A program made the translations under genes and the position numbers. DNA of 64,000 bases from Polytrichum commune (taxonomy: Eukaryota > Streptophyta > Polytrichopsida > Polytrichales > Polytrichaceae), in assembly GCA_950295325.1 (NCBI GenBank), contig OX485804.1, forward strand, positions 43,636,429 through 43,700,428, read 5' to 3'. The notes under the pieces were generated by a model. The model was not told the origin of the DNA, did not search any database, and saw nothing but the letters and a program-made list of their open reading frames with translations. Below are positions 44,236 to 54,589 of the stretch, one piece after another (positions within the stretch are counted from its first letter, which is position 1; the number at the start of each line of letters is the position of its first letter).

Positions 44236-46146
44236 AGGTCCTTCTTTATCGGAATTCCTTCCTTTTTTTTAAGGTTAAGACATTATGAGGGGGACCAGTG
44301 CGATAGGTATGGCTTGGATTCACAACACCGTATGATTTCTCCCTCATGTCTTGAGTAGGGGAAGGCCCTAAAGGGAGGGCCTCCCATGCCCCACCCCATT
44401 TGTGTTGACCAGTGAACCTAGAACATGTCTATATTTGTGCCTAAAGCTGAATAAAAGAAGAATGGTGTTTGTATTTTGAGCACATATATATTACAGTCTC
44501 ATATTTACACATGTGTTTGTGGTATCCATTCTTGAGTACATGGCTTGGTATATACCACTCAAATATAGATGTTTGGTTGAGAAAAGTGAGTTTGTTAGGC
44601 CACATACCTTCCACTTTTTTGATCGGATATCAAACATATGATAAGTTAAGTGGACCTTTGAGCCAGACATGTTGTTCTTTCGATTAGCCCACTTATCTTA
44701 TGATATTGAACACACAACTAGTACATGATGACCAACATACCATAGCTTGGTGACCCTTGTTCGTCATTTCTTAATCATAAAAATCGAAAATATAAAAACA
44801 TGCAAACTCTTGCAGCCTCAAGGATGAAATCTTGGCAAAGCACACGTTTTGATGTAAGAGCAACGAAATGAACACATTGTCCTTCATATTCTTATGCAAC
44901 ATGGCCTACCTTTGCTTGTCGCACTATATTGCCAACAGGACCAAGGCTTACAATCATTCATTTGAGCTTTGTGTTTCGATGAATTTGTGCCTAAACCTTA
45001 TTTGGTTTTAAACCATTTTTGGGAAACACCTTAGCTGAGGTGCCTGCGAAAGAATTTGCGCCGAAGAAGAAAAGCAGTGAAAATCCAAACATTATGAAAG
45101 AGCTAAGCGAAGAGGTTGCAATGACATTATGATCCTTGCAAAAGAGTTTCACCTTCTTTGTTCAATGTAGTGACGTACCATCTTATAGAGGAGTTGGACC
45201 TCTGTGATCTTTTGCACACCATATGGATGTACTTTATAGAAAAGGTACATGAAGACATTGAAGTATCTTGTACGAAATAGGGGAAGGCCGGAGAGAGCAT
45301 GGCTAAGGGATACTCATCGAAGATCCAATCGGATTTTGTGCATAGTACATAAAAAGACTCCAAGAGCACAAAGACACGAGTATGGGGTGACCGTGAAGAT
45401 CCAAGGATGTATGATGAAATGACAGAATGAGAGGGCATGACATGATTATGCTTGCTATCTCAAGGGATTAGGCACATCCGTTGTTTTAAAAAATGCAGTC
45501 GCATTGCATTATAACCTTGAAAAAAAGTAGAATCTCATATGTATACATATAGATAGGCCCATATTTAAGTTCGGTCTACAATGACAGCCTACTATGCTTA
45601 TGTGTTCTCTGTTCGACATATATGGCCTAGCATGTTGTATTGAAGATCGTGTGTTCTATTTCAAATTGCATGCAGTGAATAACAATGGCTAGCAAGTGGA
45701 GCACTTAATGGTACCACACCCTATCATATATGTGATTTCTTACTATATTGTCAAAATCAAATGCCTCCATGACTTTTATACCTAATTTTATGATTGTAGG
45801 AGGTACAAAGGCGTCGTGGAAGCTCAAGGCATAGCTTGATTGTAGGAACATAATAGTAGGAGGGGGGGGGGGTTAGGGCAAGGTTACAATTTCCAGCTGA
45901 GTTGAAGTTGTTGTTGTGTTATGAAAATCAGATACTACCAACCATTAATGATGGAATAACTTGATTGCATTGGTTCTAATGGAGGTCATTGAATTGAGCA
46001 TACCTCATACCATGAAAGCTACTGCAGACATGTTATGTATTTATATGGAAATGGCATCCGTGTGAAGAGTGTTGAAACCAAATCTAGTTACCATGGACTT
46101 TAATGTTGCAACTATATTTGGGACAACGTATTAGTCAAGTGTTAAT
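44236..46146. other. Gene-free sequence
   Basis: No supported gene. A run of G (GGAGGGGGGGGGGTTAGG) lies near 45860. Part of 45650-46146 probably belongs to the same decayed CACTA element as the transposase remnant that follows, but the reading frame cannot be traced. Confidence 0.35.
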
Positions 46147-46655
46147 TACAGAAATCCCACTGATGCATAGGTTGAATATGTAGGCTTTATGGAGGAGATC
46201 TTGGAATTAGACTATGGTACCATGTGTGTGATAGTGTTATTATGCAATTGAGTGAGAGCCAATTATAGAGGAGCAAGGGCTACTATGAAAAGTGACGAGT
46301 ACGGTTCACTTTGGTGAAGTTCAAGCAAATGTTACCCCTCAATGAAGATTCTTTTGCATCTCCAATGCACGTTGAGGAGGTACTTTGCTCAAATGATCTT
46401 GGTAGTGAACTTGCATGGAAAATGGTTTTAAAGAATGAGCCTTCTAGCCAAAGAGTAGAATGTGCCAAGTTTAAAAAATGGCATAGGTGCCTTGTCTAAC
46501 CTAAATTAGGAAATGATAGCAACTATTTGGGCTTGGCAGATCCCACACTAGATGCAGGTCATGTGGAGCATGATGATTGTGCAAATGCAAATGATGAGGG
46601 GCAAGATATTAATGAGGTTGAGTTTGACCCAGAGGACAATTCTCTATTACTTTAA
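46147..46655 (+). pseudogene. Decayed CACTA (TNP2-type) transposase C-terminus
   Basis: Reading across frames gives YRNPTDA, stop, VEYVGFMEEILELDYG, then CVIVLLCN, stop in place of Trp, VRANYRGARATMKSDEYG. After a one-base loss near 46303 it continues as FTLVKFKQMLPLNEDSFASP, MHVEEVLCSNDLGSE, LAWKMVLKNEPSSQRVE and an acidic tail ending LLL at TAA 46653-46655. The order 'I-x-ELDYG, YGFTLVN-like, hydrophobic, QVFY-like, W-x-VVL' matches the C-terminal part of plant CACTA transposases as I know them. At least three lesions make it non-functional. Terminal CACTA ends were not found. Confidence 0.55.
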
Positions 46656-48374
46656 AATTTCATCTTGAGATGAAAAATGAATGTCTTATTGACCAATGTG
46701 TCTCATATGTACAAAGTTTTTATTACATGGTGCAAATAAACATGCTTTTTATTCAATTTGTATTTGATATGCCCAAACTCATGTAAAACCATGTGCCATG
46801 CATGTATTTTATCAAACTTGCTAGTTGAATGTAGTTGTTGGAATGAATACATGTTGTATGTTGCCAACAATGTTCTTTTCCTCATGCTTAATTAGACTAT
46901 GTTTAGTAAACAATTTTGGATGCATTGCTGAGTCAAAATTACAAATGCAATAGATAGGTTGCTTCCTACCAATACTATATGTCTCCTCAAGATTTTAAGA
47001 TAGTATCTAGTCTTAATGTGTGATTGGGCTTTAAGTCAAAAAATAACATATTCAATTTATAGTTTGCTTGCTCTTAATAATGTTTGCATGCTCTGATTTT
47101 GTGGACTATGTTTACTCAATAAGTGTGATTAGGTCGTTGAGTCAAATAAACCTAGGGAGGTTTGGGACTTGGTTAGTAAAAAATAACCACCCCAACTATG
47201 AGGTTGGGCTACCTCCGTGAAATCAATATGGATAATCAATTGTGCTGGCACATTAAGCCATGGTCTTGTAGTAGAGCATGTTGACTATTGAGTTCAAAAT
47301 AGTTAATAATAATTCTAAGAGTGGATTTACACTAGGGTCCATGACAAAAAGAAGAAGAAGAAGAAAGGACTTTGTAGTTTGGCGATCCTATTGGTTGAGA
47401 GAGACATTAAGGATCCAATGTCTTTACACTAGGATTTGCATCCAAGGCATGAAAAACCAAAGTGATGCTAATGTAGCATCACTTGCCCGCCAAATCTTGG
47501 CGGTCCCGACTCAAGAACATTATACTCCCAGTTTGAGAAACAAGTTTTCAAGCTTGGGTCCAATTCCAAGTCCAAAAAGTAAGGTTTGTTGAGATACATG
47601 TGCCTAAATGCAACAACTCTAAAGGGGTACAAAGCTCGGATTGATTTCAATACAAAATTACAAGTCTGCGAATGTCTCAAGAGTCAAAACTCCATAAGAT
47701 AAATTAAAATTACATGCACCCTCCGAGATTACAAATTTTTGCCTAAGTTGTCTTAGGCAATAGGCCTTTATCACTACACCACTTTTTTTGGGGGGGGGGG
47801 GTGAGAGAGAGATTCATGCCGCATTGTTAGGTGAGAATGGCCCTCAAAATCAACCTTGTAGCAACTTGAGAGTGCTATATATGAATTTTCTGTGGATGAC
47901 AACACTTCTTACAGTGCCTCAATCAGCGGGTTGATCCTAGATTAGCCATTGAGATTGGCCAAAAAGTTAGTACTTTCATGAACTGTTCTTTGGTCCTTCT
48001 CACATGGCTACTGTGATGGGCCAAGTTGGTGCTATTTTGTACTCACCATGACATATAATCACTTCAAAATATCGACTTACAAACTGCACCGTCACACTCA
48101 CTTGTTGACACTTTAAAGATGAAAAAATAGACGTCACTTTGAAAAGTGGTGTTACTTTTAGGCACACATACCCTCGTAAGCAATAGAAACAATCGAGGAA
48201 ACAATCAACACAGTATCGCCAGTGAGGAGCAAGCTGGTTCCTAGAATTCCACCCCAAGTCTTATGAATCACGCCACCTACAATTCTTTGGTTGGTTGGTT
48301 GGTTGGTTGTCAAACTAACCTTGGGTCGCTGAATTCCACCAAGATTTTAATCCACCTCATTGACTAGGTGGCTC
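46656..48374. other. Gene-free sequence
   Basis: Short open frames only. An AAG run lies at 47348-47366 and a poly-G run at 47790-47800. The GGTTGGTTGGTTGGTTGGTT simple repeat at about 48286-48308 is immediately upstream of the next MITE. Confidence 0.4.
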
Positions 48375-48377
48375 TTA

Positions 48378-48855
48378 GGGCCACTTCACACACGAGACTG
48401 AGAGCCCGTGACCATTCCACTTCAAGCACTCTCATTGGTGGGAAAGGCGGAGCCGGTCCAAGTTCGTTACACACTACGCTTGAGGGACCAACGGAGCATG
48501 TGAATGCAAGATGGGTGTACAGTCTACATGGATTCCTACATGGCATCGAATGGATCACGTTTCATGGTCACATGGATTATTTTCAAAAACCACCTCTTGG
48601 AGGTAGGTTAACACAAAATCGGGAGACCATGACACTCCGAACGCTCACAATCGTTGGTTTATTTTATTTTATCATGTGTGAGGACCCGCATGAATGAGGT
48701 TTTATCGAAATAGCATTTGGTTGGGGGTCTGGTCACATATGGCTTCACATTACACTTGAGGGTCCAAGACAAGTGTCTTGGGACGGCCTTTGGACACTTT
48801 CTTTTTGGCTCTCACAATTTCACGGTCACGGCTCTTGACTTGTGTGTGAAGTGGT
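48378..48855. mobile_element. MITE with TTA target duplication (GGGCCACTTCACAC ends)
   Basis: The left end GGGCCACTTCACACACGAGA and the right end TGTGTGTGAAGTGGTCC form an inverted repeat continuing for about 45 bp (GAGAGCCCGTGACC against GGTCACGGCTCTTG). TTA flanks both sides (48375-48377 and 48856-48858). The end consensus GGGSCRSTTYACAC is shared with the elements at 7493 and 53756. No coding capacity. Confidence 0.75.
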
Positions 48856-48894
48856 CCTTATTATACAAACACCATGATAGATATCATGATACTA

Positions 48895-48935
48895 TTGGGG
48901 GGGGAGAGAGAGGGGGTGAGAGAGAGGGAGAATTG
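48895..48935. repeat. G/GA-rich simple sequence
   Basis: TTGGGGGGGGAGAGAGAGGG followed by GGTGAGAGAGAGGGAGAA; a purine-only simple repeat just beyond the MITE's right end. Confidence 0.7.
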
Positions 48936-48938
48936 TCA

Positions 48939-49240
48939 TATATGAGTGTACCTCTCATTCACCATAACATGAAAGCCAAGTTGACATAGTATGCAACCTG
49001 GAGATTACTTTTTTCGGATTCATTTGACACCGGAAATGGTGTTAAAGACCCCGAATTAATCTACTCAACATCAATTGAGATGAATAAGAAACAAACCCGT
49101 TGTGTACCTCTCATTCATCATAACATGAAGACCTTGACCCGAAGATTACTTTATTTGGATTCATTTCACACCGGAATTGGTTTTAAAGACCCAGAATTAA
49201 TCTATTCGACATCAATTGAGATGAACTGGCAATGAACCCG
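48939..49240. repeat. Two tandem copies of a segment of about 150 bp
   Basis: GTACCTCTCATTCACCATAA and GTACCTCTCATTCATCATAA begin the two copies. Each continues with GGATTCATTTGACACCGGAA or its variant, AAAGACCCCGAATTAATCTA and CATCAATTGAGATGAA. The copies differ by point changes and a small gap. Noncoding. Confidence 0.7.
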
Positions 49241-49385
49241 TAGTGGGTCAAGTTTTTGGTGTTGGATGGGACGAGAAGAGGTACATTCGTGTACGATAAT
49301 TTAATTTAATTCCCTCTCTCACTCTCTCTCTCTCTTTCATACGTAATATTGTAGCGGTTGTCAACTCATGTGACCGCAAGGTGAG

Positions 49386-49387
<2 letters not shown>

Positions 49388-49434
<47 letters not shown>
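49388..49434. repeat. (AC)n(AT)n microsatellite
   Basis: An uninterrupted run of AC dinucleotides (about 28 bp) passes into TA dinucleotides (about 18 bp). Confidence 0.9.
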
Positions 49435-49604
49435 ATGATTATGAACACTTCAATAGAGCTACTCAAGGCCTTCCGCTTGGCTCATTCGTGCGGTTACCAA
49501 ATCTACATGGCGACAAATTCAATGCCAATTCGCACTCGAAATCGGAAGAAGATTTCACGAGATCAAATTGCGTCGATCCGATGCGATGCGGAGACGTTGA
49601 CTTT

Positions 49605-49810
49605 TGCTGGAGATTTTTGGGGCATAATCGGTCAAGATCCGAGTGTTTCCAAGTGCAGCTAGTTACATGTTGTGATGATCTTCGGTTATTCTTTATTAGT
49701 TTAGATTAGATTCCATTAGATTCCTCCAAAACGATCGGTAATTTCCCTGAAGTCTTGAACTTCAACCGGTCCTTGTGCAAGCAACCAGTGGCCAGTTCTC
49801 CCCGTTCATT
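49605..49810. repeat. ACCGGTT-family repeat, single diverged unit
   Basis: Contains GGAGATTTTTGGGGCATAAT, AAGATCCGAGTGTTTCCAAG, GTTACATGTTGTGATGATCT, TAGATTCCTCCAAAACGATC, GTCTTGAACTTCAACCGGTC and GGCCAGTTCTCCCCG, in the same order as the 193-bp units at 41 kb. An isolated copy. Confidence 0.65.
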
Positions 49811-50407
49811 TCTTTGCTCCTTTCGAGCCAATGACGTGAGCTATGTACTTCAAGGTCCTCAAAATTACATGAAAATATACATGTTTCGGGTCCAAAAATG
49901 TGTGGTGAAAACCCTAGAAGAAGGAGCCCCGGTCAAGGGTAGGAACCATTTTGTGTGGTGATCTTGTGAGGTTCAAGAGGCCCATTTTGGACCTCCATGC
50001 CCATGTCGTACGCTTGTGGTTTAGGGTTGTTTATAGTTTTTCTTGGTTGAAAATGTCAAGAGTGAATCCACGCAGAACTAGCTCAGATTCTAATTGCATT
50101 TACCTAGTCGAGGCACATATATAGGTGAAAATGTAACATAGGACATAACGTTACTTCACCGATGAGCTGTGTTCACTTGCCTTGACTTCAAATTCAGTAT
50201 GAAGCAATGGACTTCCGGTATTCGGAGTCTTTATTCTCGAATCTATTGTTGGGCCCACGAACACAACTCATCAACTAAACAATGTTGTGGAACATTTGAG
50301 TTTTTATAAAACCATTGTCAAGGTTCAAAGACATATCATATTTTTTAAAAGGAAAAAAAAGCTTCACCACACATGGTTACATTTCATTTGTTGATTGCAT
50401 TACACTA
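49811..50407. other. Gene-free sequence
   Basis: No gene or repeat recognised beyond an A-rich tract near 50350. Confidence 0.4.
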
Positions 50408-50608
50408 AATATAATAGCTAGTCTCACTTATGATTTGGATTTACGGAGTGCTATATATTTTTACTATTGACGTAGTTTTGTACCAACTAAAGTTGTTAAT
50501 GTTCTATAGTGTCCAAACAACCAATTTAACATTTGTTGATAAAATATGATCTATATAGTATATAGATATAGCACTACGTAATTCCAAATAGCAAGTGACA
50601 CTAAATAT
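50408..50608. mobile_element. MITE, ACTATTTGGA family, copy 4
   Basis: The left side has TCTCACTTATGATTTGGATT and ACGGAGTGCTATATATTTTT. The right side has the mirrors ATAGCACTACGTAATTCCAA and ATAGCAAGTGACACTAAATA. Internal words (TTCTATAGTGTCCAAACAAC, CAATTTAACATTTGTTGATA) match the interior of the copy at 5571 (CTACAATATCCAAGCAACCA, ATTTGACATTT). Confidence 0.7.
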
Positions 50609-51569
50609 CATATTTGGTGTAGTTTGTATTAGATATGAATGTGATATCATTGACCAAGTATAATCTTATTTCAATATTTTTGATAGTCCATGGTCTAAAA
50701 CTTATTGAGGATTCATGGCGGCCATGTTAAGAACCTATTCATTGTAAAGTGCTATGGCTTGATTCATCCATACAACACACATGCTATTCCATGTGCTATT
50801 GGGCATGCCCAAAGACCACCGGACGTGACCTATTTGACAAGCTCTTGCCCCAAACAACCATACAATCTTTTATGCTCCAAATTTTTTGTAAACCCCCAAA
50901 TCTTGGAGACATGATGGGAAAAAAGAAAAAAAAAAAGAAAAAAAGAAAAAAAGAACTACCAACCCTCAACATGTAGCGGCGCTTGCAAGTACACCCCCAA
51001 GAATCTCATTCTCAAATGATGGATCTCAAAAATAAGGTCGAATCCATCAAGATATTGTATATATATGTACCTTGTATAACCAATATCTAGGTAATTATAG
51101 ACGTTTTCCCCCAATTCCAGACTAAAATGTTGTCACACACCCACGTTAATATCTCCACCATGGTGTGAAATGTTTGCATACATCATGTCCACAATCTTGT
51201 TAATATACAAATAACAAAACTTGAAGCACGAGTGTTCTCATTTTTCAAAATTACTTGCTTATTTCTAAACTTGTCAAAAGTCTGGAACTACCTATATATA
51301 TTAGTTGTAAGGATTGCAACATGAATTTAATTAAATTTTAAAAAACTTGTGTCATGTGCCATGTGCCATGCCTACATTGCTGGAAACCTCATAATAAGTA
51401 AAATAAAAGTAACGCATGTATTCAGGTACTAGCATGAATGTGAGCCAGTTAGCCGTATGTTGATCACAATTAACCATGATGTGACATAGAGTGTCATGCC
51501 TCCTTTGGGAGGTGGGCTCTGGTAGTAGAGTAGCCATCCCAAGTTCATTTGCGGGGTAGTGGTGGTGGT
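50609..51569. other. Gene-free sequence
   Basis: Includes an A-rich tract (about 50920-50955). No gene supported. Confidence 0.4.
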
Positions 51570-51963
51570 TTGGAGGGACGGGTGCTTGTTTGTTGTCAAG
51601 TTTTCTTTTGTTCAAGACTAGATAAGTGAGATATTTGATGGCGTTTTGATGTATGTTTTTCAAGAGGGTTATAATATTTGATTTTGGGATGTTTAGGTTG
51701 GTGAGTTTTTTAATGAAGTGTTTGTGTATGGCTCCTCTCACCCCAGCTGTGATGGTAATTGGGGGGGGGGGAGGGGACGGGACGGGAGCTTGTTTGTTGT
51801 CAAGTTTTCTTTTGTTCAAGACTAGATATATGAGATATTTGATGACGTTTTGGTGTATGTTTTTTCATGAGAGTTTTATATATTTGATTTTGGGATGTTT
51901 AAGTTGGTGCTTTTTTCAATGGAGTGTTCGTATATGGCTCCTCTCACCCCGGTTGTGATGAAA
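51570..51963. repeat. Two tandem copies of a segment of about 205 bp
   Basis: Both copies contain GCTTGTTTGTTGTCAAGTTT, TCTTTTGTTCAAGACTAGAT, GAGATATTTGATG, ATTTGATTTTGGGATGTTTA and GGCTCCTCTCACCCC in the same order. Starts are about 51580 and 51785. A poly-G run (51762-51771) lies at the junction. Confidence 0.75.
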
Positions 51964-52621
51964 TCGAGGGGTTCATTTTCCCATCCGTTATTTTGTATGA
52001 AAAAACCTTGGAAAGGTCCATATGTGTCATGTGATCTAGAAACTCAATTGTTTCGGTGAGAGTTGTCTAACCTCATAGGCACATATCGTAGAAAGATAGG
52101 TAGGTGAGTAGCCGAGACCAAAAAGGGGTTAAGAGATATACCTTGTCACGGTTCTCACTCCATGGACTCATTCTACACAAGAGCCTGGTGGACTTGGCCA
52201 AAGGCATAGTAATTTATATGGTAGTATCTTAGGCACCAAGTATTCTTCTATGTGACTTTAATACTTGGGATACCTCTATAGTCGGCTAGTATTATAGGTG
52301 GCTACTATATGAGAAAATACTACATAAGTCAATCCAATGGGCCTTTAGTACTTACTTAGTACCAAACGTGTACAGGAAAATGGGCAGCATGGCCGCCCAG
52401 GCTACTACTACTGCTCCAGTATGTGGTCATTCTTTGTGAGACCAAAAACCCTAATATCTGCAACATAATAGCATTACTAATTAAGCAGCTACGTGATGGT
52501 TTCTTCCCAAAAACGAGGCTCTAATTAAAAAAAAGCTATGATAATTTACAGCTGCTTGTTGAAACTTGAGTCCACAATGCATGGCAACACGAGTGTCCTC
52601 CGTAAATGGGATATCCCAAAA
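51964..52621. other. Gene-free sequence
   Basis: No gene recognised. A segment at 52470-52530 (CATAATAGCATTACTAATTA, AGCTACGTGATGGTTTCTTC) resembles phrases at 32060-32090 and 24940-24960 (AGCTGCTTAGTAATG, mirrored), suggesting another dispersed repeat. Confidence 0.35.
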
Positions 52622-53110
52622 TCAAAGGAGAATTCTGCTCATGTGACACATGGTCCCACGGAATGCAACCAAGGATTTGTGTCATGGTATGAAGGTTCGT
52701 TGTTACTAAATGGACATTACAAAGGAGAATTATGGTCATATGACACCTGGTCCCACGAAACGTGAGCCAAAGAGTTGTGTCATGTTATAAAGGCTTGTTG
52801 TTACTAAATGGACATCAAAAAGGATAATTCTGCTCATATGATACCTGGTCCCATGGAACGTAGACAAGGAGTTGTGTCATGTTATGAAGGCTCGTTGTTA
52901 CTAAATGGACATTACAAAGGAGAATTATGGTCATTTGACATCTGATCCCACGAAGCATAACCCAAGGAGCCGTGTCATGTTATAAAGGCTCGTTATTACT
53001 AAATGGACATTAAAAAGGAGAATTCTGTGCATATGACACTTGATCCCATGGAACGTAGTCAAAGAGTTGTGTCATGTTGTGAAGGCTCGTGGTTACTAAA
53101 TCGACATTAA
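52622..53110. repeat. Five tandem units of about 97 bp with A-B-A-B-A alternation
   Basis: Units begin near 52622, 52718, 52815, 52914 and 53011. Each contains GGAGAATT, a GACACCTGGTCCCA-like phrase, GTTGTGTCATGTTAT, GCTCGTTGTTACTAAATGGA and CATTA. Odd units read AATTCTG and TATGAAGG or TGTGAAGG, while even units read AATTATGG and TATAAAGG. This points to a dimeric higher-order unit of about 195 bp. Noncoding. Confidence 0.8.
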
Positions 53111-53755
53111 AAAAAGGGCACATGCTACCATTTGTAGGGTCAGTAGTTAACGTGATTGAGAGATGTGATCATTAATTTAGACAGGGAAATCAAAAGAATC
53201 CTCACTTTGATTTCTCAACGATTTTTTTTGCATTTCAACTTCAATTCCGAAACTGGAAATGACGATCTGCGTGACACACGATTGCTAATGAGATGAGTCG
53301 ACAAGTCCCCATTCGATTCAACGGCCAAAATTGTATGCGGTGTTGGAAACGCCGCCACCCACAGTACTGTTAGGGCCACCGTAACTTGAGGTGATATTAA
53401 GAAGTTATATTATGCTGGTCCCATAGGGGACTCATTATTTGTAAGGAAAGCAGTCAAAGCAGGGTCAGAAGTGAATGTGACGTCAAAGGGGTTCTGATTA
53501 CAAAAGTTTTCAAGTATCGGTCCCACTTTGCCAGATTCTTCTTCACTGATTCTTCTTCTGGGCTGTAGGTGCCACTCATAAACACATTTTGATATTTGTT
53601 GGAGGTTGTGCAATTGATCTAGGCTACCGAGGTTTAGTACAACAACATAACTAATAGGAGAATTGGTGTGTCGGAATCCAGCAGCGACTTGAACTATATC
53701 TACAATCGACAACAATATTCAAATAGGTCGTAACTTACACTAAATATTGGACTTA
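53111..53755. other. Gene-free sequence
   Basis: A minus-strand open frame at 53410-53715 (101 codons) has no recognisable motif and is not called. Nothing else seen. Confidence 0.35.
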
Positions 53756-54200
53756 GGGGCGGTTTACACTACGGACCATGAAGTCGTCCCACGTAAGAGG
53801 CCTATTTTGCGTGGGACGACTTCATGGGACGACTTCCATGGTCCGAGTTACTAAAATATTAGTTTTCATGGTTCATGGGCCCTTCACTAGGTGTAAACCG
53901 AATGTGGACCATGAAGAATGACCATGCACCAAAAAGGCTTAAAACGGCATTTTTTTGACATGGGTCCTTGCTCTTTTTCCCGGACCACCTCTTTTGCTTG
54001 TCCCAACGGAAAACCCGTTGGACCATGGCAGTGGATAGAGTAGGCTTAAAAAATAATATTTTGTGGACCTCAACCTCCGTGGTCACTTTGCCATTTTTTC
54101 CTTGGTGTAAACCCAAGTCGTCCCGGGACGACTTCAACGTCCAATCACATCGCTTAGACAGCCGTGGGACGACTTCATGGTCCATAGTGTAAACCGCCCC
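53756..54200. mobile_element. MITE with TTA target duplication (GGGGCGGTTTACAC ends)
   Basis: The left end GGGGCGGTTTACACTACGGA then CCATGAAGTCGTCCCACG mirrors the right end CGTGGGACGACTTCATGGTC then CATAGTGTAAACCGCCCC over 38 bp with one mismatch. TTA flanks both sides (53753-53755 and 54201-54203). GGACCATGAA and CGTCCC words recur inside in both orientations, so the element carries subterminal repeats. It is a PIF/Harbinger-type MITE by its duplication, with no coding capacity. Confidence 0.85.
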
Positions 54201-54366
54201 TTAGTGTCACCAATTCTATTTGTCTCGCTCAATACGAAGTGTTAACTTCACATTCTCTGACGATTTTCTTGTAAACAAATTGTTGTTACATTGGATGAAT
54301 GAGAGGTGCCCTCGTATCCAATAATTCCCTTCTTCCCTTTACTACATTGATTATCTCAATTAACGC

Positions 54367-54545
54367 GTGTTACTATTTGGAGTTACGCAATGTAATAACG
54401 TCTTACCCAAGAGTTCAATATCTACTAACGAAAGTTCAATGACTTGTTTGGACATTATAGAACATCGATGACTTTTGCTTGGTACAAATTACATTCTCAT
54501 GAAATAGTTATATAACACTGCATAACTCCAAATAGTAACACACAC
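54367..54545. mobile_element. MITE, ACTATTTGGA family, copy 5
   Basis: The left TGTTACTATTTGGAGTTACG then CAATG mirrors the right ATAACACTGCATAACTCCAA then ATAGTAACACA. The size is about 180 bp. It is the best-preserved partner of the decayed copy at 35181. Confidence 0.75.
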
Positions 54546-54589
54546 TCATTGGGATAATCTTGGTTCACCTCGGGTATCAGTATATGCAC

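Noticed and set aside
53859-54192. Overlapping plus and minus frames of 74 and 108 codons
   Set aside because: They lie inside the MITE with TTA duplication and translate its inverted repeats.
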